Source: Fischerella sp. JS2 (GTDB lineage: Bacteria > Cyanobacteriota > Cyanobacteriia > Cyanobacteriales > Nostocaceae). From it: a DNA stretch of 64,000 nt. The translations under genes and the position numbers were made by a program. The stretch is from positions 310,001 to 374,000 of the forward strand of contig NZ_CP135918.1 in assembly GCF_032393985.1 (NCBI RefSeq). The letters run 5' to 3'. Below, piece by piece: positions 45,413 through 55,764 of this stretch (its first letter is position 1; each line of letters starts with the position of its first letter). The notes under the pieces are model-generated. The model was not told where the DNA came from, made no database searches, and saw only the letters and a program-made list of their open reading frames with translations.

Positions 45413-46372
45413 TTATTTAATTGACGACGAATTATCCGACATGCCATCCTGAGATGGCAAACCCCGAATGCGATTCATTTGTGCAAGGGCGTATCGTGCT
45501 GTTGCTTGAACATCAGGATCGGAATCTTGCACTGCATGACATAAAATCTGGCTAATTTGAGCCATCATGTCATAAACACGAGTCAGGTCACGAATAGCAT
45601 TTTGCCGTACCTGTGGGCTTTGATCTCGTAGAGAAATAGCCAAAGCGTTATTCATCGGTTTAAGTGTGCTGATGCCAATTTCTGCTAAGGCAGCCAAAAT
45701 TAGACTCCGCTGTTGTGAATCGGCATCAATCATTAAATCTACCAACGGTTGAATCGCTCGGGAGTCTCCTTGTTGCCCTAAACCCCAAATCGCTTTGCGT
45801 CGCTTAATAGGATCACGACTGCTTAAATCTTGAATTAATTCTTCAACAATATTGGCTTTGGCTAGGCGGGAAGTGTTTTCTATTGGAGATGGTGGCAGTA
45901 ATTTTACTGTTTGTGATGTGGTAGATACTTGTAGAGTGGTATTTAATTCTTGTGGGGGCTGTATCTGTTGTTGGGAATCTATATCAGTGGAGCCTTCCAA
46001 AGACAAAATATCGCTTTTGCTAGGTATAACTTTTTTGCTGCTGCCCAATAATTTTATTAAAAATAACAATGCACCAGTAGCTCCCAAAATCGCGCTCGCC
46101 ACTACAAACCACCACATTAAGTCGTACTCTTTTGATTGCTTGTTATTTGTAGTGGATTCTGGGTTAGGGCTGGCAAAAATATTTTTATACCAAGTTGTGT
46201 TCAAATGTAACACTTTGAGCGATGGAGTGGGGTGGTGAGATGAAATCTTTCTTGCCATCACCCCATTGCCCCATCTTTCAAGGTTTTGTGTTGCTGTACT
46301 TGGGGAACCATAGCCCAAACTCGGGTAAGTAAAACAGATACTCAGCACAATTGAATAACGGCATAGCCTCAT
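45413..46372 (-). CDS. Membrane-anchored HEAT-repeat protein
   Basis: This 319-residue protein has a signal-like start (MRLCRYSIVLSICFTYPSLG), a single membrane helix (about 85-108, WWFVVASAILGATGALLFL) and a glutamine/serine-rich linker. The cytoplasmic C-terminal half holds four or so HEAT repeats (SRDPIKRRKAIWGLGQQG, DSRAIQPLVDLMIDAD, QVRQNAIRDLTRVYD, DPDVQATARYALAQM). HEAT repeats mediate protein binding, as in phycobilin lyases, but the lyase-specific parts are not seen. Function unknown. Confidence 0.8.
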   Translation of the reverse strand: MRLCRYSIVLSICFTYPSLGYGSPSTATQNLERWGNGVMARKISSHHPTPSLKVLHLNTTWYKNIFASPNPESTTNNKQSKEYDLMWWFVVASAILGATGALLFLIKLLGSSKKVIPSKSDILSLEGSTDIDSQQQIQPPQELNTTLQVSTTSQTVKLLPPSPIENTSRLAKANIVEELIQDLSSRDPIKRRKAIWGLGQQGDSRAIQPLVDLMIDADSQQRSLILAALAEIGISTLKPMNNALAISLRDQSPQVRQNAIRDLTRVYDMMAQISQILCHAVQDSDPDVQATARYALAQMNRIRGLPSQDGMSDNSSSIK

Positions 46373-46695
46373 ATACTAAATTTCAGTCAGAATATATGTG
46401 GAATTCATGGATACCACGATAACTTCAGACAGAACAAAATGTTAATTATTATTTTGAGAAAAATTTTTACATCAGTATTTTCAATATAGTTGGCAAGGGT
46501 GATCTGTTTTTGAAAATAACCTTTTTCCAAGAGGGTTTAGCGATGATCCTCACAGAATTAAATAATAGAATATAGATGTATTATTTATTACCTTTAACAG
46601 CCTCTGTAGATGGGCTTATGTACTCAGGAAATAGGGTAAAATATTTCTCCCCATCTCCCCATCTCCCCACCTCCCCCCTACCTCAATTAATATTT
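46373..46695. other. Intergenic region with CCCCATCT repeats
   Basis: It contains CTCCCCAT-type repeats (about 46648-46680) after AT-rich sequence. No gene or terminator is recognised. Confidence 0.5.
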
Positions 46696-47226
46696 TTAGC
46701 CTTTTGTCTGTTTTTCCAGATACTGACGCACTCCTTCACTCATTTGCAATAGATTCGGTTCAACCTTTTTGCTGAGAAAATCTTCAACTATATTGGCGAC
46801 TTTAGTCGCGATGAACCAGGGTACACCTTTGATTTGCTTGGAGTCAATTATAAGTTCGCCACGACTCTTAATAACTGTGGCATTCCCATCTGCAATAAAG
46901 CGGTTCTTACCTGCACAGTGAACCGCTTCGGTAAAAGCGTGAGTTTTAATTTGCCACTCCACCAAAAACTCAGCTTCGTTCCAGGTATTGTATTCTGTCC
47001 AAGAGAGCATATCTTCACTGAGTATAGCTCTTGCTGCCAATGGAATGTCTCCGCCTCCATGCCATTCGTTAATACTGTAAACTCGTTTATCTTCCTCTCG
47101 ACGAGATTTCACCTCAATTTGACGCACGTTTGGCATGTAGGGAACAAGTTCAATTAGCTTATCCCGATAGGTAGCGTAGACAAGGGAGAGTGGAAAAGAA
47201 ATCCGCGTATCAGCAGATATGAGCAT
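46696..47226 (-). CDS. SRPBCC-like (START/polyketide-cyclase-type) protein
   Basis: This 176-residue protein begins with the typical first strand and helix of the fold: ADTRISFPLSLVYATYRDKL. It continues YMPNVRQIEVKSRREEDK, WTEYNTWNEAEFLVEWQIKT and GELIIDSKQIKGVPWFIA. A long C-terminal helix follows. The fold makes a deep pocket for lipids or other hydrophobic ligands. No specific family or ligand is recognised. Confidence 0.7.
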   Translation of the reverse strand: MLISADTRISFPLSLVYATYRDKLIELVPYMPNVRQIEVKSRREEDKRVYSINEWHGGGDIPLAARAILSEDMLSWTEYNTWNEAEFLVEWQIKTHAFTEAVHCAGKNRFIADGNATVIKSRGELIIDSKQIKGVPWFIATKVANIVEDFLSKKVEPNLLQMSEGVRQYLEKQTKG

Positions 47227-47326
47227 TTTTTAATCAATTCTGGATTGAGATTTTGAATAAAAGACAGTTTTAAAGTTAACTGAGACTTTCATATTATCAA
47301 TATGACTGGAAAGTTATCTTAGCTGG

Positions 47327-47443
47327 ATGTGTGATCGCCCTGTTGGATGTAGAAATTTCCGTAACTGGCAAAAAGCACCAAAACTATTAGATGAAGATGA
47401 AGCAGATTTAATTATCGAGCATTGCCTACAGTATTCGTCTTGA
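47327..47443 (+). CDS. Short ORF, possibly a gene remnant
   Basis: A 38-codon frame from ATG gives MCDRPVGCRNFRNWQKAP, then KLLDEDEADLIIEHCLQYSS. The acidic, helix-like second half looks protein-like, but the first codons resemble non-coding HIP1-type DNA and no ribosome site is present. It may be the tail of a lost gene in this decayed 44.5-47.5 kb zone. Confidence 0.25.
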   Translation: MCDRPVGCRNFRNWQKAPKLLDEDEADLIIEHCLQYSS

Positions 47444-47523
47444 CATGAAAAACAAACACTATATCAAGAAAACTGAGTTTGTATTGCTAGCGCGAGTTGC
47501 ACTCATGCCCTAGAGTTATTCAC

Positions 47524-47898
47524 TTACTGTATCTCTTGTTGCCGTAAACGATTCAAACGCTCCGAGTAATTCCTGATTACCTCAATTGCAAACACAGGGG
47601 TTTCCTGAACAGCGAACAGAAACCTTGCCTGATCTAAAAAAGCTAGCTTACAGTCTGTTTTCGCGATCGCTGTATAAGTTCTGTTTTTAATACCAATCAG
47701 CACTCCCGTACCAAAAACATTTCCTGCTTCTATAGTCTCTACAACCCTACCATTAACTAATAAATCTACTTCTCCTTCTACGACACCATACATACAATCT
47801 CCTGTTTGTCCTTCCTGGAAGATGACTTGACCGGGTGAAAATATGACGGGACCAGGTTGTTTTTGAAAAATTGTAATAGTTTGTACAGGCTCTAACAT
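47524..47898 (-). CDS. Stand-alone cyclic-nucleotide-binding domain protein
   Basis: This 124-residue protein is a single cNMP-binding-type beta roll: FSPGQVIFQEGQTGDCMYGVVEGEVDL (abridged here as GQVIFQEGQTGDCMYGV and VEGEVDLLVNGRVVETI), then GNVFGTGVLIGIKNRTYTAI. The phosphate cassette (usual GE-x-A-L---x-R-x-A) is partly kept as GVLIGIKNRTYTAIA. There is no helix-turn-helix, so it is not a Crp regulator. It may sense a nucleotide and act through protein contact. Confidence 0.85.
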   Translation of the reverse strand: MLEPVQTITIFQKQPGPVIFSPGQVIFQEGQTGDCMYGVVEGEVDLLVNGRVVETIEAGNVFGTGVLIGIKNRTYTAIAKTDCKLAFLDQARFLFAVQETPVFAIEVIRNYSERLNRLRQQEIQ

Positions 47899-48167
47899 AG
47901 TTTTGTCACCCCACTTCCAAAGAAATTTAAATTATAGTGTGCTTTATTTGATAGATTTTATAAATAAAATTTCACACTCTAATAATAATTTTGATACATT
48001 GTCTGCAATCAGGTCGGTAGACATTAACAAATAAAAATGGGTAATTGGTAATTGGTAATTAAGATACTGATGTTTTTTCCCATGCCCGATGTCCAAAACC
48101 TTCTGCCTTCTGCCTTTCTCTGTAAACAATTATCTGAACTTGATAGAATTGGTGATAGCTAAATCAT

Positions 48168-49853
48168 ATGAGTGATACCCTATTCTCTATTGAAAATTTG
48201 CGGGTTGCCTATCCTCACCGTAGTGACGAAAAGACTCAATGGGCTGTTGATGATGTATCTTTCAGCCTTCAACCAGGTGAAAAAATGGGATTGGTAGGAG
48301 AGTCTGGGTGTGGTAAGTCAACTTTGGGAAGGGCTGCAATGCGATTGCTACCACCATCTACTCGGATTGAGGGACAAGTAACATTTCAAGGACAGTCTGT
48401 GTTTGATTTAACACCATTGCAGATGCAAAAATTCCGAGGAGAGGCAGTGGCGTTAATCTTTCAAGACCCAATGACGCGCCTCGATCCACTAATGACGATT
48501 GGCAACCACTGTATTGAAACGCTCAAGGCACACTCACCCCAATTATCAGCCAAAGCAGCGAAAGAAAAAGCGATCGCCACTTTAGAAAAGGTTAATATAC
48601 CAGCTACTCGCTGGAATCAGTATCCTCATGAGTTTAGCGGTGGAATGCGGCAACGGGTAGCAATTGCCTTAGCTTTATTGTTGCAACCAAAGCTGATAGT
48701 TGCCGATGAACCCACCACCAGCTTAGATGTCACTGTCTCAGCCCAGATTTTGCAGGAACTCACTCGATTGTGTGCCGAAGAAAACATGGCCCTATTGCTT
48801 ATTTCCCATGATTTAGCAATGGTGGCAGAGTATTGCGATCGCATTGGCGTTATGTATAACGGCAAAATAGTAGAAATGGGTGCTACAGAATCCGTATTTC
48901 GGCATCCCCAACACGAATACACGCGATCGCTCCTCCAAGCAGCTTTGCATATTCAGGCAGTGGAAGGGACTGAAGACTGGGGACAAGGGGAAATTTCTCC
49001 TTTGTCTTTTCCTGATTCCCAATCGCCCATCTCGAAAGACCAATCCCCGATTCTACGTGTTGTAGACCTAAAGCAGCACTATACAATCGAGCCTAATTTT
49101 GTCGAACGCATATTTAAAGGGCCAGGTCAAACTATCAAAGCAGTTGATGGCATTAACCTAGAACTCTATCCAGGAGAGATTTTAGGATTAGTCGGGGAGT
49201 CTGGTTGTGGTAAAAGTACGTTATCGCGAACTATTTTGCAACTAATTCGTCCTAGTGCTGGCAAAGTTGAGTTTCTTGGCAAAGACATTACTAACCTATC
49301 TCGGCAAGAAATTCGTCTGCAACGGCGGCAAATGCAAATGGTCTTTCAAGACCCCCATGCTTGTCTCAATCCAGCAATGACTGTAGGACAGAGCATCGCT
49401 GACCCGTTATTAATTCACCAGCTGGTAACTCCTGAAGCAGCAAAACAGCAGGTTTTGCAGATGTTGGCAAAAGTTGGGTTACAACCACCGGAAGTTTATT
49501 ATCAGCGTTATCCCTCGGATTTATCAGGAGGACAGCAGCAACGAGTCGCAATTGCTCGTGCTTTAATCACTCATCCTAAACTTTTAATTTGTGATGAACC
49601 CGTGAGCATGTTAGATGCTAGCGTACAGTCACAAGTATTGGATTTGATGCTGGAGTTGAAAGAAGAATTTGATTTAACGTATTTATTTATTACTCATGAT
49701 TTATGGTTGGCGAGATTCTTGTGCGATCGTATTGCTGTTATGAATAGTGGCAAGATTGTTGAAATGGGCCCCACTAAAGAAATTTTTGCCAACCCGCAAC
49801 ACCCCTATACGCAAACTCTTCTTGCTGCTGCGCCTTTGTTGGCGAGAGCATAA
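48168..49853 (+). CDS. Fused double ABC ATPase, dipeptide/oligopeptide type (DppD-DppF)
   Basis: This 561-residue protein carries two complete ATPase halves. The first has Walker A GESGCGKSTLG (about 45-55), signature FSGGMRQRVAIAL and Walker B IVADEPTTSLD. The second has GESGCGKSTLS (about 345), LSGGQQQRVAIARAL and ICDEPVSMLDA. Both end with the HPYTQ/HEYTRSLL oligopeptide-type C-terminal motif. It would power import of peptides or nickel, as YejF/GsiA-type fusions do. No permease or binding-protein gene lies nearby. Confidence 0.93.
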   Translation: MSDTLFSIENLRVAYPHRSDEKTQWAVDDVSFSLQPGEKMGLVGESGCGKSTLGRAAMRLLPPSTRIEGQVTFQGQSVFDLTPLQMQKFRGEAVALIFQDPMTRLDPLMTIGNHCIETLKAHSPQLSAKAAKEKAIATLEKVNIPATRWNQYPHEFSGGMRQRVAIALALLLQPKLIVADEPTTSLDVTVSAQILQELTRLCAEENMALLLISHDLAMVAEYCDRIGVMYNGKIVEMGATESVFRHPQHEYTRSLLQAALHIQAVEGTEDWGQGEISPLSFPDSQSPISKDQSPILRVVDLKQHYTIEPNFVERIFKGPGQTIKAVDGINLELYPGEILGLVGESGCGKSTLSRTILQLIRPSAGKVEFLGKDITNLSRQEIRLQRRQMQMVFQDPHACLNPAMTVGQSIADPLLIHQLVTPEAAKQQVLQMLAKVGLQPPEVYYQRYPSDLSGGQQQRVAIARALITHPKLLICDEPVSMLDASVQSQVLDLMLELKEEFDLTYLFITHDLWLARFLCDRIAVMNSGKIVEMGPTKEIFANPQHPYTQTLLAAAPLLARA

Positions 49854-49967
49854 GGGAATAAGGAGTGGGGGAGTGTGTAGACGAGCCACTGCGGTGGACT
49901 CTTCTCCCGGCATAAAGAAAGAGGCGTCACCTGCCATGCGCCCTGCGCGGCTTAAGGTAAGGGTGGG

Positions 49968-50070
49968 GTGTGTAGACGCGTAGCGGCTTAAGGTAAGGGT
50001 GGAGTAAATAACCACTAACTACTAACTACTAACTACTAATGTACAGACGTGATGTTCCTCGCGTCTCTAC
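49968..50070. repeat. Second copy of the composite repeat with 30-bp palindrome
   Basis: The order GTGTGTAGACGCG, CTTAAGGTAAGGGTGGAGT, CTAACTA heptamers, palindrome (50041-50070, two differences from 12917-12946) matches 12845-12946. Another partial CTTAAGGTAAGGGTGG unit lies at about 49951-49966. Confidence 0.85.
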
Positions 50071-50115
50071 CCACTAACAACCAACAATTGACTAATGACA
50101 ATTGACAATTGACTA

Positions 50116-51084
50116 TTAACTATTGACAAACGGCGAACACTCAAACAAATGCAAACCTAAACGTTGAGACAGTTCCTCGCACACTTTGACTCCCCGGACG
50201 CTGTTACCGCGTGCATCTAGGCGTGGTGAAAATACTGCAATTCCCATCTTGTTGGGTACTACGGCAATAATTCCACCAGAGATACCACTTTTAGCAGGAA
50301 TACCAACTTTGTATGCCCATTCCCCAGCAAAGTTATACATCCCACAGGTGTACATGACACTCAGAATGTCTTTGACATAACAGCTTTTTATCGCTTGTTC
50401 ATTGGTGATGGGATTGACACCCTTGTGAGCTAATGTCGCCGCCATTACCGCTAAATCATGGCAATTGACCATCACAGCACACTGCTGGAAGTACAGATCC
50501 AACGCTTCATCAATAGGTTTGTCAATCATGCCAAAGTTGAGCATCAGATGCGCCATCGCCCGGTTACGGTGTCCGGTGGTGCGTTCTGAGGTGAATACTG
50601 AGATATCAACAAATACGTCATGTCCGATGTATTTCTGGAACATATTCAACATCCGGTTTAAACGTTCGGTTGCGTCCGACCCTTTGATCAAACTAGTAGT
50701 AGCGATCGCTCCTGCATTAACCATTGGGTTGTAGGGTCGTTTGGATTGTTCGTCAAGGACAATGGCGTTAAATGCATCTCCTGTTGGCTCTACACCTACC
50801 CTGGTCAATATATAATCTCGCCCATGATCCATAAGAGCGAGTCCGTATGCAAACACCTTTGATATCGATTGAATCGTAAACAGCTGCTGATAATCCCCAA
50901 CTTCGTAAATTTCACCGTTCACATTAACGATGCTGATGGCGAACAACTCCGGGTCTACCTTGGCTAATTCTGGGATGTAGTTCGCAACTGCTCCATCCTG
51001 TAATGACTCGTATTTAGAATACAAATCATCAATAAAAGCTTGTAGTGAAGATGGATTTTTTGCTAGTTCTTCTTGGTTTGTCAT
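50116..51084 (-). CDS. glsA: Glutaminase GlsA
   Basis: It hydrolyses glutamine to glutamate and ammonia. The 322-residue serine-dependent, beta-lactamase-like enzyme has [16 protein letters not shown] with the catalytic SxxK, then [30 protein letters not shown] and [15 protein letters not shown]. The length matches the glutaminase A family. Confidence 0.95.
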   Translation of the reverse strand: MTNQEELAKNPSSLQAFIDDLYSKYESLQDGAVANYIPELAKVDPELFAISIVNVNGEIYEVGDYQQLFTIQSISKVFAYGLALMDHGRDYILTRVGVEPTGDAFNAIVLDEQSKRPYNPMVNAGAIATTSLIKGSDATERLNRMLNMFQKYIGHDVFVDISVFTSERTTGHRNRAMAHLMLNFGMIDKPIDEALDLYFQQCAVMVNCHDLAVMAATLAHKGVNPITNEQAIKSCYVKDILSVMYTCGMYNFAGEWAYKVGIPAKSGISGGIIAVVPNKMGIAVFSPRLDARGNSVRGVKVCEELSQRLGLHLFECSPFVNS

Positions 51085-52158
51085 GAAGCTAAGTACAAAA
51101 GTCTGAAGGATGAAATTAGAAGAAAATCAGATCAAACACTTTTATTTTTTGATGGACATATAGATAGAAGGTATATAGATCAAAACTGTTTATTGTTAGG
51201 CGTTTGCTGCGTCTTTTACGCCAAGCAGTTAGGTTTATCTGTGGGCTATTTTTCACTCTATCCTTGGAGAAGCAGTCCAAAGGGTGTCTACACCCTTCAC
51301 TGTTCCATTAACAACTCAGTTTGAAAAATAACTCGTTCTCAACTACCCAAAGCAAGATATTAAGTTTCTTTGCCGCAGTTACAAATTATTCGTATACCAC
51401 CAGCAAATCTGGTTAATTTTTTCAAAAATTATTTTTTCTTTTATTGTAAAAAATATTTCATGCAACTGGAACTACTTTCCAGTTCTATATTCCACTATAT
51501 ATGTAAATTAATTTACTACATATCTGCCGCGTTTGAATAATTCAGTGTATCCAGATACTTGTTGCAAAAATCACATTTATTAAAAGATAGTCAATATCAA
51601 AATAACTGTAATACTTCTTCTATATATCGACTTTATTATCAGCGATCCCCTAATTGTTACCCTTTGATGAGCTATTGGCAAATACTACTGAAAAAATGTT
51701 ATAAAGATAACTTAAAGTTTATAAAAAATTATAATTTTTTATCTTAAGTATATCTACTTATTGTAAGTATATTTATGGGAGAAGCAGATTTTTGAGAAAC
51801 TAAATAACATTAATGAGCTTTTTAGGCAAGCCCATATGCAATTTAATTGATTTGAATACCAAATCGTGTCAAGTTTTCTTAATAAAATTTCTAAACAATA
51901 AAAAAAACTGTTACATCGCTAAAATCCGCTTTTGAGAAAGGTTTTGACCTTGAAATACTAATTTAATTCTGATAAATTTACCTAGTCTTACGCTAAAACC
52001 CTGATCCCCAAGTTCAAAGGTTCGTGTTAATCTGTTGCAGTTAATAGCAAAAAGTGAAAGCGGAACGAGTTCGATTGTTGGAGAAGGTAATTTTCATTAA
52101 ATGCCTAACCCACGAGCTGTAAAGTATCCGTTCTTCAGTAGCTTTAATATTCGGACGC
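51085..52158. other. 1.07-kb non-coding region between glsA and rlpA
   Basis: The DNA is AT-rich. One tight hairpin is AAGGGTGT (51280-51287) with ACACCCTT (51290-51297), of unknown use. Two small open frames here have poor composition and no ribosome site. The rlpA promoter must lie at the right end, but no boxes are convincing. Confidence 0.5.
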
Positions 52159-53265
52159 ATGAATCAAAAACATTTGTGGACTGTTGTCGCTGTGTGTAGC
52201 ACAGTTTTGGGGATGCCCTTAGTTGGACGTACAGAAACAGCTAAGAAAACTGCTCCAAGCTCACCACTTCTGCCTTCAGGTGATGTGGAAAAGGTAGGAG
52301 AATACCAATCCCCAACAGCGAACCCTGCTTCAGGTGCTGTGATCGCCAAGATTCACACACACCAAGTAGCGGGTCGCCCAGTGGCAACGCTCTATATCCG
52401 CGATATTCCCGTTCTCAGCTTTTTAGGGCAGAAATCAGTTGCCAATCAAGAAACAAAAGTTGGTGAAATTGGTAACGTCAACGGGGTATCCAAAGCTCTT
52501 GATACCAGCAGTCCCACTCAAATAGCAGCAACCAATGGGACAGGCATAAGTTTGGCGACTCAGACTAGCTCAAAAACAGAAGACCCAATTCAAAGGGCAA
52601 GTTTAGTAGCAGCAAAAATTAACCAGCTAGTTTTAAATAAAGTAGACGCTAGTAAAATCATCGTCAGTTGGAAAGCACCAAACGCATCTACAACATCCAA
52701 GCAAGACCAGAACAAAAGACTAAATGGTCAACAAAAAGCTGGCGATCGCTTCGTCATCAAGGTTAACAATCAAGAACTGGTAGAGATTGATCAAAATACA
52801 AAACTAGCGGATACAACCAACGATCCAGCTCAAGATGCATTGCAAGTGACCAACCGCTTGCGCCGACTCATAGGCAACGCATCGCCTATAAACCAGATCG
52901 CTAACTTACCTACGCGTTTACCAGAATCACTACCAGCTAAGCTACCACATCAGATTGCCGTCAAAGTGAAAGACACTTTCAAAGGCATAGCCTCCTACTA
53001 CGGCCATGACTTTTCTGGTAATAAAACCGCCACTGGTGAGAGGTTCAATCCCAATGGAATGACAGCTGCTCACCGCAGCTTACCTTTTGGAACAAGAGTA
53101 CGTGTGACCAATACCCGCAATGGTCGGTCTGTAGTTGTGCGAATCAATGACAGAGGTCCATACATTCGTGGTCGGGTTATTGACCTCTCTTTAGGCGCAG
53201 CGCGCGTTTTAGGTATGATGGGTAGCGGTATTGCACCTGTACGAATTGAAGTTCTGGGAAGGTAG
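52159..53265 (+). CDS. rlpA: RlpA-like septal ring protein (double-psi beta-barrel)
   Basis: RlpA proteins bind denuded peptidoglycan at the septum and some cleave it. The 368-residue protein has an export signal (residues 1-24), a long low-complexity linker, and the DPBB domain at about 275-368. Key parts are [39 protein letters not shown] and [20 protein letters not shown], which keep the catalytic aspartate and histidine of active RlpA. No C-terminal SPOR domain is present, common in cyanobacterial forms. Confidence 0.9.
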   Translation: MNQKHLWTVVAVCSTVLGMPLVGRTETAKKTAPSSPLLPSGDVEKVGEYQSPTANPASGAVIAKIHTHQVAGRPVATLYIRDIPVLSFLGQKSVANQETKVGEIGNVNGVSKALDTSSPTQIAATNGTGISLATQTSSKTEDPIQRASLVAAKINQLVLNKVDASKIIVSWKAPNASTTSKQDQNKRLNGQQKAGDRFVIKVNNQELVEIDQNTKLADTTNDPAQDALQVTNRLRRLIGNASPINQIANLPTRLPESLPAKLPHQIAVKVKDTFKGIASYYGHDFSGNKTATGERFNPNGMTAAHRSLPFGTRVRVTNTRNGRSVVVRINDRGPYIRGRVIDLSLGAARVLGMMGSGIAPVRIEVLGR

Positions 53266-53276
53266 TTTGTTTAGTG

Positions 53277-53440
53277 TTAGGTGTTGTTTGTTGTTTGTTG
53301 TTTGGTATTTTTTGTCTGGTGTTTGTTGTTTGATGTTTGGATGTCGTAACACCATCAACAATTAACTACCAACAATCAAATGCCAATTACCAACAAACAA
53401 CCACCAACTAACAACAATCAACTACCAACAAACAACTACC
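53277..53440. repeat. G/T-rich then A/C-rich short repeats
   Basis: GTTTGTT-type heptamers (about 53277-53342) are followed by complementary CAACAAACAACC-type repeats (about 53355-53440). The halves can pair imperfectly, giving a long hairpin between rlpA and panC-cmk. Confidence 0.7.
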
Positions 53441-53529
53441 ATTTCCTTTGTTCCCCTAGACTAGCCTCTTGCCTCACTTTCGGATATAAACTAACGGGGA
53501 AGAGCTAGATCAAGACTAGGGGTATTTTT

Positions 53530-55134
53530 GTGCGCCTGTTGACAACTATTGTGGCACTACGCTGCTATTTAGATCAGCGCCGTTTGCAAAATCAGCTTAT
53601 AGAGCAAGAACGGCCATCAGAATTTGAGGTGACTGGCAGACCTTTAACGGCTGTTGGTCTAGTTCCCACTATGGGAGCCTTACACAAAGGTCATTTAAGT
53701 TTAATTCAACGGGCGCGGCAAGAAAATGCTACGGTTATTGTCAGTATTTTCGTCAATCCTTTGCAATTTGGCCCCAATGAGGATTTTCACCGCTATCCCC
53801 GCACTTTAGACCAAGATCTACAACTGTGTGAACAAGCAGGGGTAGATATAGTTTTTGCGCCAACTCCGGAAGAAATGGGAGTTGACCTGAAAAATATACA
53901 AGAATCAAAAGTTACACAAGTCAACCCGTCATCTGCTATGATATCTGGCTTGTGTGGTCGTTATCGGCCTGGTCACTTTCAGGGTGTGGCTACGATCGTG
54001 ACTAAACTTTTCAATTTGGTACAGCCTGACCGAGCTTATTTTGGTCAAAAGGATGGTCAGCAGCTAGCTATTATTAAGCAGCTGGTAGTTGATTTGAATT
54101 TTTTGATCGAAATTGTTGCTTGTGCAACGGTGCGGGAAACATCTGGTTTAGCCATAAGTTCTCGTAACCAATATTTGACTACTACAGAAAAACAGCAAGC
54201 AGTTGTGTTGTATGGCAGCTTGCAAAAAGCGCAAGCAGCTTTTCGCGCTGGAGAACGCAATGCCAACAAGCTCATTGCAGCAGCGCAGCAAGAAATAGCA
54301 ATGGTCAGTTCTGTATCTGTGGAATATATTGAATTGGTTGAACCAAATACTTTAATGCCAATAGAAACAGTTCAGGAGGAAGGAATGCTCGCGATCGCTG
54401 CTCGTCTTGGTTCTACACGTTTGATTGATAACACCATTTTGCGCGATCGCCAGCCAATTATTGCTATTGACGGGCCAGCCGGAGCTGGTAAATCCACTGT
54501 TGCCCGGCAGGTAGCAGCAAAAATAGGTCTGGTATATCTGGATACAGGAGCTATGTATCGTGCCGTCACCTGGCTGGTACTGCATGAAGGAATTGCCCTA
54601 GATGATGAGTGTGCGATCGCAGAATTAGCCAGCAGGTGTGTGATTGAACTGGCTCCGGGGCAAGACTTACAATCTCCAGTACAAGTGTGGATTAACCATC
54701 ATGATGTTACCCAAGCAATTCGCTCAATTACGGTGACATCCAATGTTTCGGCTATAGCTGCACAAAGTGCTGTGCGTCAAGCATTAGTCAAACAACAACA
54801 AAGGTGGGGTAAAAAAGGTGGTTTAGTTGCAGAAGGACGGGATATCGGTTCCCACGTTTTCCCCGATGCAGAAGTGAAAATCTTTTTAACCGCTTCTGTG
54901 CAAGAACGCGCCCGTCGCCGCCTACACGACTATCAAAAACAAGGTCAAAGCGAAATATCTTTGGAACAGCTAGAAAAAGATATTGCCGAACGTGACTGGA
55001 AAGATAGCACCCGTAAAGTTTCTCCTTTGAAGAAAGCGCCAGATGCAGTTGAAATTAGCACAGATGGTTTGTCAGTAACCGAAGTCACAGAAAAAATTGT
55101 TGACTATTATCAGCAACGCTTATCGCAGTTTTAG
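53530..55134 (+). CDS. panC/cmk: Bifunctional pantothenate synthetase / cytidylate kinase
   Basis: This 534-residue fusion is typical of cyanobacteria. Residues about 1-300 are PanC, which joins pantoate and beta-alanine (LVPTMGALHKGHLSLI, FVNPLQFGPNEDF, YRPGHFQGVATIVTKLFN). Residues about 310-534 are CMP kinase (P-loop DGPAGAGKSTVARQV near 314, LDTGAMYRAVTW, LVAEGRDIGSHVFPDA). The start is GTG at 53530. The PanC product feeds coenzyme A and the kinase feeds nucleotides; why they are fused is unknown. Confidence 0.96.
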   Translation: MRLLTTIVALRCYLDQRRLQNQLIEQERPSEFEVTGRPLTAVGLVPTMGALHKGHLSLIQRARQENATVIVSIFVNPLQFGPNEDFHRYPRTLDQDLQLCEQAGVDIVFAPTPEEMGVDLKNIQESKVTQVNPSSAMISGLCGRYRPGHFQGVATIVTKLFNLVQPDRAYFGQKDGQQLAIIKQLVVDLNFLIEIVACATVRETSGLAISSRNQYLTTTEKQQAVVLYGSLQKAQAAFRAGERNANKLIAAAQQEIAMVSSVSVEYIELVEPNTLMPIETVQEEGMLAIAARLGSTRLIDNTILRDRQPIIAIDGPAGAGKSTVARQVAAKIGLVYLDTGAMYRAVTWLVLHEGIALDDECAIAELASRCVIELAPGQDLQSPVQVWINHHDVTQAIRSITVTSNVSAIAAQSAVRQALVKQQQRWGKKGGLVAEGRDIGSHVFPDAEVKIFLTASVQERARRRLHDYQKQGQSEISLEQLEKDIAERDWKDSTRKVSPLKKAPDAVEISTDGLSVTEVTEKIVDYYQQRLSQF

Positions 55135-55304
55135 TAGTCATTAGTCAATAGTCAATGGTCAATAGTCATTTGTAAAAACTCTGGACAATTGACACTTGAC
55201 TCTGGACAATTGACTCCACAAAGCAGAAGTTAATTTACATTAAGTCAATGAATCTGAGAATAAACTCGCTATCCTAGAGGAAGAGCAAGACGATACTTTA
55301 ACAA

Positions 55305-55676
55305 ATGAGCTTTAAAAACTTTCAGTTAAGTCTGTATCAACTCCGCCCTTGGCTTACCCTCATAGTAATTGCGTGGTTACTAGGATCATTAGGCTTGGGC
55401 TGGTTGGTAAATTCGTTGCTGATAATCGTTGGGCTACTTTTGCTCACGCCTATTCTGGCCTTTTTTGGGTTTCGTTGGTGGTTACAACGTAACCTAGTTA
55501 CTGATCGCTGTCCCGTCTGTAGATACGAATTTACGGGTTTGAACCAAACTCAGTTACAATGTCCTAATTGTGGAGAACTGTTGTCAGTGCAACAGGGCCA
55601 TTTTCAGCGCATTACACCCGATGGGACAATTGATGTGACAGCCGTGGAAGTACCAGCACAATCACTTGAAGATTAG
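55305..55676 (+). CDS. Membrane protein with C-terminal zinc ribbon
   Basis: This 123-residue protein has two hydrophobic helices (about residues 16-35 and 37-58) followed by a four-cysteine zinc ribbon, CPVC (about 71-74) and CPNC (about 87-90). The C-terminus is polar. It lies about 170 bp after panC-cmk in the same direction. Function unknown; the ribbon could bind protein or nucleic acid at the membrane. Confidence 0.78.
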   Translation: MSFKNFQLSLYQLRPWLTLIVIAWLLGSLGLGWLVNSLLIIVGLLLLTPILAFFGFRWWLQRNLVTDRCPVCRYEFTGLNQTQLQCPNCGELLSVQQGHFQRITPDGTIDVTAVEVPAQSLED

Positions 55677-55764
55677 TCAATGGTCATTGGTTATTAGTCA
55701 TTAGTCATTAGTAAATAAGTAACAAATGACAGATGACAAAGGACTAATGACTATTAGTATTGAC

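Noticed and set aside
51073-51324. 83-codon forward frame upstream of glsA
   Set aside because: No ribosome site, poor composition and overlap with the glsA start.
51559-51747. 62-codon forward frame in the AT-rich gap
   Set aside because: Lys/Asn/Tyr-rich composition is as expected from AT-rich non-coding DNA.
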